This document shows positions 60,599 to 64,000 of a DNA stretch of 64,000 bases, one piece after another. The stretch lies in contig DAHUXD010000014.1 of NCBI GenBank assembly GCA_027307335.1, positions 149,871-213,870 of the forward strand, read 5' to 3'. The notes beneath the pieces are model-generated. The model had not been told where the DNA came from, ran no database searches, and was given only the letters and a program-made list of their open reading frames with translations. The translations under genes were made by a program, and so were the position numbers. The stretch is from Acidobacteriota bacterium (GTDB taxonomy: Bacteria > Acidobacteriota > Thermoanaerobaculia > UBA5066 > Gp7-AA6). Numbering within the stretch: position 1 is the stretch's first letter; the number at the start of each line of letters is the position of its first letter.

Positions 60599-61593
60599 CC
60601 CGCGCGGTGACGCTGATCCGCGGCGACGGAATCGGCCCGGAGGTGTCCGACGCGGTCCTCGAAATCCTCGCCGCCGCCGACGTTCCGATCGCGTGGGAGG
60701 AGGCCGTCGTCGGCCAGGCGGCGGAGAAGCGCGAGGGCGACCCGCTGCCGGCGTCGGCGCTCGACGCCATCCGGCGCACCCGCGTGGCGCTCAAGGGCCC
60801 GGTCGGCACTCCGATCGGCAAGGGCTTCCAGTCGGTCAACGTGCGCCTGCGCCAGGCGTTCACGCTGTACGCAAACCTGCGCCCCGTCCGCAACGTCGAG
60901 GGCGTCGCGAGCCGGTTCCAGGGCGTCGACCTCGTGATCGTGAGAGAGAACACCGAGTCGCTGTACAGCGGGCTCGAGCACACGGTCGTTCCCGGCGTCG
61001 TCGAGTCCCTCAAGATCATCACGGAGGTCGCCTCGACGCGCATCGCGCGCTACGCCTTCGAGTACGCGCGCGCGAACGGCCGCCGGCGCGTCACGGCGAT
61101 CCACAAGGCCAACATCATGAAGCTCTCGGATGGCCTCTTCCTGGATTGCTTCCGCCGCGTCGCCGAGGACTATCCCGACATCGCCGCGGACGACCGGATC
61201 GTCGACGCCGCGTGCATGCGGCTCGTCATGAATCCGGAGAGCTTCGACGTTCTGCTCCTCGAGAACCTCTACGGGGACATCGTCTCCGACCTCGCCGCCG
61301 GTCTCGTGGGCGGGCTCGGGCTCGTGCCGGGCGCCAACCTCGGCAACGACGCGGCCATCTTCGAAGCCGTGCACGGCACGGCGCCCGACATCGCGGGCCA
61401 GAACAAGGCGAATCCGACCGCGCTGCTCATGTCCGCCATCCTGATGCTCCGCCACCTCGACCTGCCGGCGCACGCGGACCGCGTCGAGCAAGCGCTCTTC
61501 CGGACCCTGCGGGAGGGGGTGAAGACGCCCGACCTCGGCGGCGCGACGGGGACGAGGGAGTTCGCGAAAGAGGTGGTGGCGCGGCTCGCCTGA
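60595..61593 (+). CDS. icd: NAD-dependent isocitrate dehydrogenase
   Basis: Oxidises isocitrate to 2-oxoglutarate in the TCA cycle. 332 residues. The beta-decarboxylating dehydrogenase motifs are GDGIGPEVSDAV near the start, VNVRLRQAFTLYANLRPVRN (substrate arginines), VRENTESLYSGLEH (NAD-type IDH rather than isopropylmalate dehydrogenase) and LYGDIVSDLAAGLVGGLG with EAVHGTAPDIAGQ. The start is GTG 60595, overlapping the CNNM gene. Homoisocitrate dehydrogenase is a lesser alternative. A repeat copy lies after the stop. Confidence 0.9.
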   Translation: MTRAVTLIRGDGIGPEVSDAVLEILAAADVPIAWEEAVVGQAAEKREGDPLPASALDAIRRTRVALKGPVGTPIGKGFQSVNVRLRQAFTLYANLRPVRNVEGVASRFQGVDLVIVRENTESLYSGLEHTVVPGVVESLKIITEVASTRIARYAFEYARANGRRRVTAIHKANIMKLSDGLFLDCFRRVAEDYPDIAADDRIVDAACMRLVMNPESFDVLLLENLYGDIVSDLAAGLVGGLGLVPGANLGNDAAIFEAVHGTAPDIAGQNKANPTALLMSAILMLRHLDLPAHADRVEQALFRTLREGVKTPDLGGATGTREFAKEVVARLA

Positions 61594-61616
61594 GGCGAGA
61601 CTCGGCCGCGACTGTT

Positions 61617-61676
61617 TTCGAAGCCGGCCCCTCGCTCCGCTCGGCCCCGGCTCCGAGGCGGCGTTCTCTCGCCGCC
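61617..61676 (+). repeat. Dispersed two-hairpin repeat, copy 4
   Basis: 60 bases between converging icd and ferredoxin genes. Outer pairing TCGAAGCC / GGCTCCGA (one mismatch); right hairpin GGCGGCG-TTCTCT-CGCCGCC, where the outermost pair is G-C instead of the C-G of copies 2 and 3. The minus-strand ferredoxin stop touches its right edge. Confidence 0.8.
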
Positions 61677-61969
61677 TAGTAAAGGTCGACCCTCGGGATC
61701 ATCAGCGCGCGCACGGCGCAATTGCCGCGCACGCGCGCCTGGCAGCCGAGTCGCTTGCCGTCGCCCATTTCGTAGGCCTTCTCCTGCGGATTGATCGCCG
61801 TCAGGTTCTCGCCGCCGACGACGACCTCCACACGGCAGGTCGAGCACGTCCCGTTCCCGCCGCACACGTGGCTGATCTTCACGCCCAGGTCGAGCGCCGC
61901 CTGGAGAACCGTGGTGCCGTCCGCGACCACACCGGCCTTTCCCTCGTTGACGAAGACGATCGTGGGCAT
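61676..61969 (-). CDS. 2Fe-2S ferredoxin
   Basis: 97 residues, single plant-type 2Fe-2S domain. Three ligands in CGGNGTCSTC (CxxxxxCxxC) and the fourth in RLGCQARV. The ending NCAVRALMIPRVDLY resembles the vertebrate/adrenodoxin-like and isc-type ferredoxins. It carries one electron for an unidentified partner. Start ATG 61969. The 5' end lies opposite trmB. Confidence 0.92.
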   Translation of the reverse strand: MPTIVFVNEGKAGVVADGTTVLQAALDLGVKISHVCGGNGTCSTCRVEVVVGGENLTAINPQEKAYEMGDGKRLGCQARVRGNCAVRALMIPRVDLY

Positions 61970-61981
61970 GAGAATCGCGGT

Positions 61982-62617
61982 TTGTGGAATCAGGGTAGCA
62001 CAGGGATCTCGCCCGGCCGCTTTCCCGGCGCGCCGGACGAGGAGCTCTGGCCCGCCCGCCCGTTCGATTTCGCCGCCCACTTCGGCCGCGTCGCGCCGCT
62101 CGAGCTCGAGATCGGCAGCGGCAAGGCGCGCTTCCTGATCGCCGCCGCGCGCGCGGCGCCGGAGCACGACTTCCTCGGCGTCGAGCGCTCGCTCTCTTAC
62201 TACCGGCTGTGCCGCGACCGGGTCGCGCGCGCCGGGCTCCGCAACGTGGGTGTCTTGCGCGCGGACGGCCGCCTCTTCATCGAGACGGCGGTGGCCCCGG
62301 GGAGCCTCCGGGCGCTCCACGTCTATTTCCCCGATCCCTGGCCGAAGAAGAAACAGAAGAAGCGCCGGCTTCTCGACGGCGTGTTTCTCGAAATCGCGGC
62401 GTCGCGCCTCGAGGAAGGCGGCCTCTTCCGCATCGCCACCGACCACCCGGACTACGGCCGCGAGCTCGATACTCTGGTCGAGACCGTCCCGCCGCTCGAG
62501 CGGCTCGACGAGACGGCGCACGCGGCGCCGCCGCCGACGAACTACGAAATCAAGTACGCGCGGGAGGGTCGCCCGATCTGGCGCTTCCTGCTGCGGCGGC
62601 GCGCCGGTCGGCCTTAG
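61982..62617 (+). CDS. trmB: tRNA (guanine-7-N)-methyltransferase TrmB
   Basis: Methylates G46 of tRNA. About 211 residues from TTG 61982, the nearest upstream start; the true start could also be further down, since a TAGCAC box (61995-62000) lies in the first codons. Class I methyltransferase core LELEIGSGKARFL, the family's HDFLGVERS and VYFPDPWPKKKQKK (conserved FPDPWxKxRH-type), IATDHPDYGRELD and NYEIKYAREGRPIWR. Its TAG shares the bases TTAG with the opposing pgsA stop. Confidence 0.9.
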   Translation: MWNQGSTGISPGRFPGAPDEELWPARPFDFAAHFGRVAPLELEIGSGKARFLIAAARAAPEHDFLGVERSLSYYRLCRDRVARAGLRNVGVLRADGRLFIETAVAPGSLRALHVYFPDPWPKKKQKKRRLLDGVFLEIAASRLEEGGLFRIATDHPDYGRELDTLVETVPPLERLDETAHAAPPPTNYEIKYAREGRPIWRFLLRRRAGRP

Positions 62618-63177
62618 CCGCCGTCGCCGGCGGCGGGCGGCGTGAGGACGATGCGGCGCAGGAAGCGCGTGAAGTACTCCGTCCCCGAGACGAGGGCGAC
62701 CGCGACCACGAGCCACAGCGCGATCCGCCCCGGCAGCGCGAAGTTCTCGTGGCGCAGCGCCAGGATGAGGAGCGAAACCGCCGCGATCTGGGTGAACATC
62801 TTCGCCTTCCCCCAGACCGACGCGGAGATCACGACGCCGCGCCCCGACGCGATCGAGCGCAGGCCGGACACCGCGAACTCGCGCCCGATCACGACGACCA
62901 CCATCCACGCGGGCGCGAGCCCGAGCTCGACGAGCGAGATGAACGCCGCGGAAATCAGAAGCTTGTCCGCAATCGGGTCGAGGAGCGCGCCGAGCGTGGT
63001 GATCTCGCCGCGGCGCCGCGCGAGAAACCCGTCCAGGAAGTCCGTGGCGACCGCGGTCAGGAAGATGAGGAGCCCGACGGTCTCGCGCCCGTCGAACTTG
63101 GTCAACAGCACCACGACCAGGAACGGCACGAGGAAGATCCGCAGGAGCGTCAGCGCGTTGGGAAGGTTGATCTTCAA
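62614..63177 (-). CDS. pgsA: CDP-diacylglycerol-glycerol-3-phosphate 3-phosphatidyltransferase
   Basis: Makes phosphatidylglycerol-phosphate from CDP-diacylglycerol and glycerol-3-phosphate in the inner membrane. 187 residues, standard length, six hydrophobic helices. Catalytic CDP-alcohol motif in full: DGFLARRRG...GALLDPIAD (DGxxARx8GxxxDxxxD). Start TTG 63177 (LKINLPNALTLLR) has GAGGGGG 6 bases upstream; longer versions of the frame are not credible. A TATAGT box (63197-63192) is a likely -10. Confidence 0.95.
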   Translation of the reverse strand: MKINLPNALTLLRIFLVPFLVVVLLTKFDGRETVGLLIFLTAVATDFLDGFLARRRGEITTLGALLDPIADKLLISAAFISLVELGLAPAWMVVVVIGREFAVSGLRSIASGRGVVISASVWGKAKMFTQIAAVSLLILALRHENFALPGRIALWLVVAVALVSGTEYFTRFLRRIVLTPPAAGDGG

Positions 63178-63368
63178 GAAGCGCCCCCTCGAACTATAGC
63201 TCGGACCCTCCGAGGTCGCCGAACGCTCGACGGAGGAGAGCGGAGAGGCCGCTTCGTGGCGCATTCCCTGAGAACAACGACGCCGCTTCGGCGGCGATTT
63301 CAAACGGGCGGGCGCCGATCCGGGACTCCCCGGGGGCAGGTCCGGCGGCGATTTCCCCGACTCGCCGG

Positions 63369-63396
63369 TTGGGCCGCGCGGCGGTCCGTTTAAAAT
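63369..63396 (+). promoter_or_regulatory. Promoter of the zinc-finger membrane protein
   Basis: TTGGGC (63369-63374), 16-base spacer, TAAAAT (63391-63396), then GG and 4 more bases to GTG 63403. No Shine-Dalgarno; leaderless transcript likely. Confidence 0.5.
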
Positions 63397-63402
63397 GGAT
63401 CC

Positions 63403-64000
63403 GTGAACGTTCCGTGCCCGATTCACTCCGGCCGGCGCGCTCACAAGACCTGCTCCCACTGCCGGAACCCCATCTGCCGTCTCTGCGAGGTGAAGATGCG
63501 GGGGCAGATCTACTGCTCGGAGAAGTGCGCCCGCGATGCGGGCCGTCACGAGGTCTGGCGGAGAATCCAGGGCATCCTCGCGCGCCCGGTGCCCGCGCGG
63601 CTGGCGGTCGCCGCCGTGGTCCTCGCGGCGGCGGCGCCGGTGACCCTCGCTCTCCGCACGGCGCGCGAGCTGGACCGCGTGACCCTCCCCGTCGCGTCCG
63701 CGAGGCCGTCCCGGGGACCGGCCTCGCCGCGGCTCGAGTCGGTGACGGAAACGCCCGCCGGGCTGCGGCTCGAGGGCTCCGCGCCCTCGGGCGGCGCCGT
63801 CTTCCTGTTCTCGGGAGCGCGGTTCGTGGGAGCGGCCCCGGTCGAGAACGGACGCTTCCAGTTCGACGGGGTGAGGGAGCGGGGCCCCTTCCGGGTCGGC
63901 GCGCTGCCGCTGTCGGCGCCGATCGCCTGGGCGCCCTCCCCCGCCGCCGCGCCGGTCCCGGTCGCCCGGGCGCTCCCGACCCCCCGCCCGCCCGCGGCCG
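63403..64000 (+). CDS. Zinc-finger (B-box-like) single-pass membrane protein, partial at right edge
   Basis: 199 codons to the window edge, no stop. The N-terminal 45 residues have Cys5-x2-His8, Cys17-x2-Cys20, Cys25-x2-Cys28 and Cys38-x3-Cys42, a B-box-type zinc-binding module with CPIHSGRRAHKTC and CRLCEVKMRG. One transmembrane helix follows at about 67-84, then a Pro/Ala-rich and beta-like region (LEGSAPSGGAVFLFSG, NGRFQFDGVRERGPF). B-box modules are common in bacterial membrane proteins of Acidobacteria and planctomycetes. Function unknown; the rest of the protein is outside the window. Confidence 0.8.
   Translation, partial: MNVPCPIHSGRRAHKTCSHCRNPICRLCEVKMRGQIYCSEKCARDAGRHEVWRRIQGILARPVPARLAVAAVVLAAAAPVTLALRTARELDRVTLPVASARPSRGPASPRLESVTETPAGLRLEGSAPSGGAVFLFSGARFVGAAPVENGRFQFDGVRERGPFRVGALPLSAPIAWAPSPAAAPVPVARALPTPRPPAA

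Noticed and set aside
61868..61981. Longer trmB starting at an ATG at 61868
   Set aside because: The extra 38 residues are antisense to the ferredoxin gene and have no similarity to the TrmB N terminus.

Overview
This is a very GC-rich, gene-dense bacterial chromosome segment with no gene-free stretch longer than about 230 bases. No rRNA, tRNA, CRISPR array, insertion sequence or prophage gene is visible. The organism is Gram-negative: lolC/lolD, two TolC-family channels, a CusCBA tripartite pump, and secreted and lipidated proteins are present. A DUF4388 protein, a SpoIIE-type PP2C phosphatase and a secreted protein ending in SLH-like repeats with a GGCGGGNYCP core point to Acidobacteriota, perhaps a Thermoanaerobaculia-like lineage. 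That placement is inference from recalled family distribution, not from a search.

Layout. 1-3238 (minus): lysS-lolC-lolD, lolD cut by the left edge. 3281-7541: a helical protein of unknown function, ridA, a DUF4149 protein, an unknown protein coupled to a metallo-beta-lactamase hydrolase, and a Cys-rich Fe-S protein. 7538-13478 (minus): an orphan hybrid-sensing histidine kinase and a hlyD-ABC-macB export operon; then trxA. 14051-20864: a metal-resistance block with a CDF-like transporter facing a small HxCxxC protein, a 40-codon leader ORF and cusC-cusB-cusA. 20949-24591 (minus): asnS-rimO-ribF. 24604-29617: two large GT-C-like membrane proteins, a methyltransferase and a small protein. 29728-37357: glutaryl-CoA dehydrogenase, DUF4388 protein, diguanylate cyclase, 3-methyladenine DNA glycosylase, a sugar-nucleotide epimerase and a PP2C phosphatase. 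37439-45000: the SLH-like secreted protein, a tolC-yip1-ABC group and two peptide-ABC ATPases without permeases. 45001-51912 (minus): a TPR protein and the conserved ffh, rpsP-khpA-rimM-trmD-rplS-rnhB translation cluster. 52130-64000: a Thr-rich lipoprotein, a second diguanylate cyclase, a glycosyltransferase/methyltransferase pair, a TolB-like protein, an AI-2E-type exporter, queG-corC-icd, a 2Fe-2S ferredoxin, trmB, pgsA and a zinc-finger membrane protein cut by the right edge.

How the parts work together. Operon neighbours usually overlap by 1-4 bases (ATGA, GTGA, TTGA), which suggests translational coupling, and many starts are GTG or TTG. Many first genes have a TANNNT -10 box only 6-11 bases before the start codon and no Shine-Dalgarno sequence, which suggests leaderless mRNAs. 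Where a leader and Shine-Dalgarno exist, the -10 box often reads TA(A/C/G)AATG, whose embedded ATG is a false start.

Two families of intergenic palindromic repeats occur: a 26-base perfect palindrome (two copies) and a 58-60-base two-hairpin element (four copies, all in the same orientation), one copy of which is read through by a small gene. These repeats, the leader ORF in front of cusC, and the small HxCxxC protein are the parts least explained by known families.
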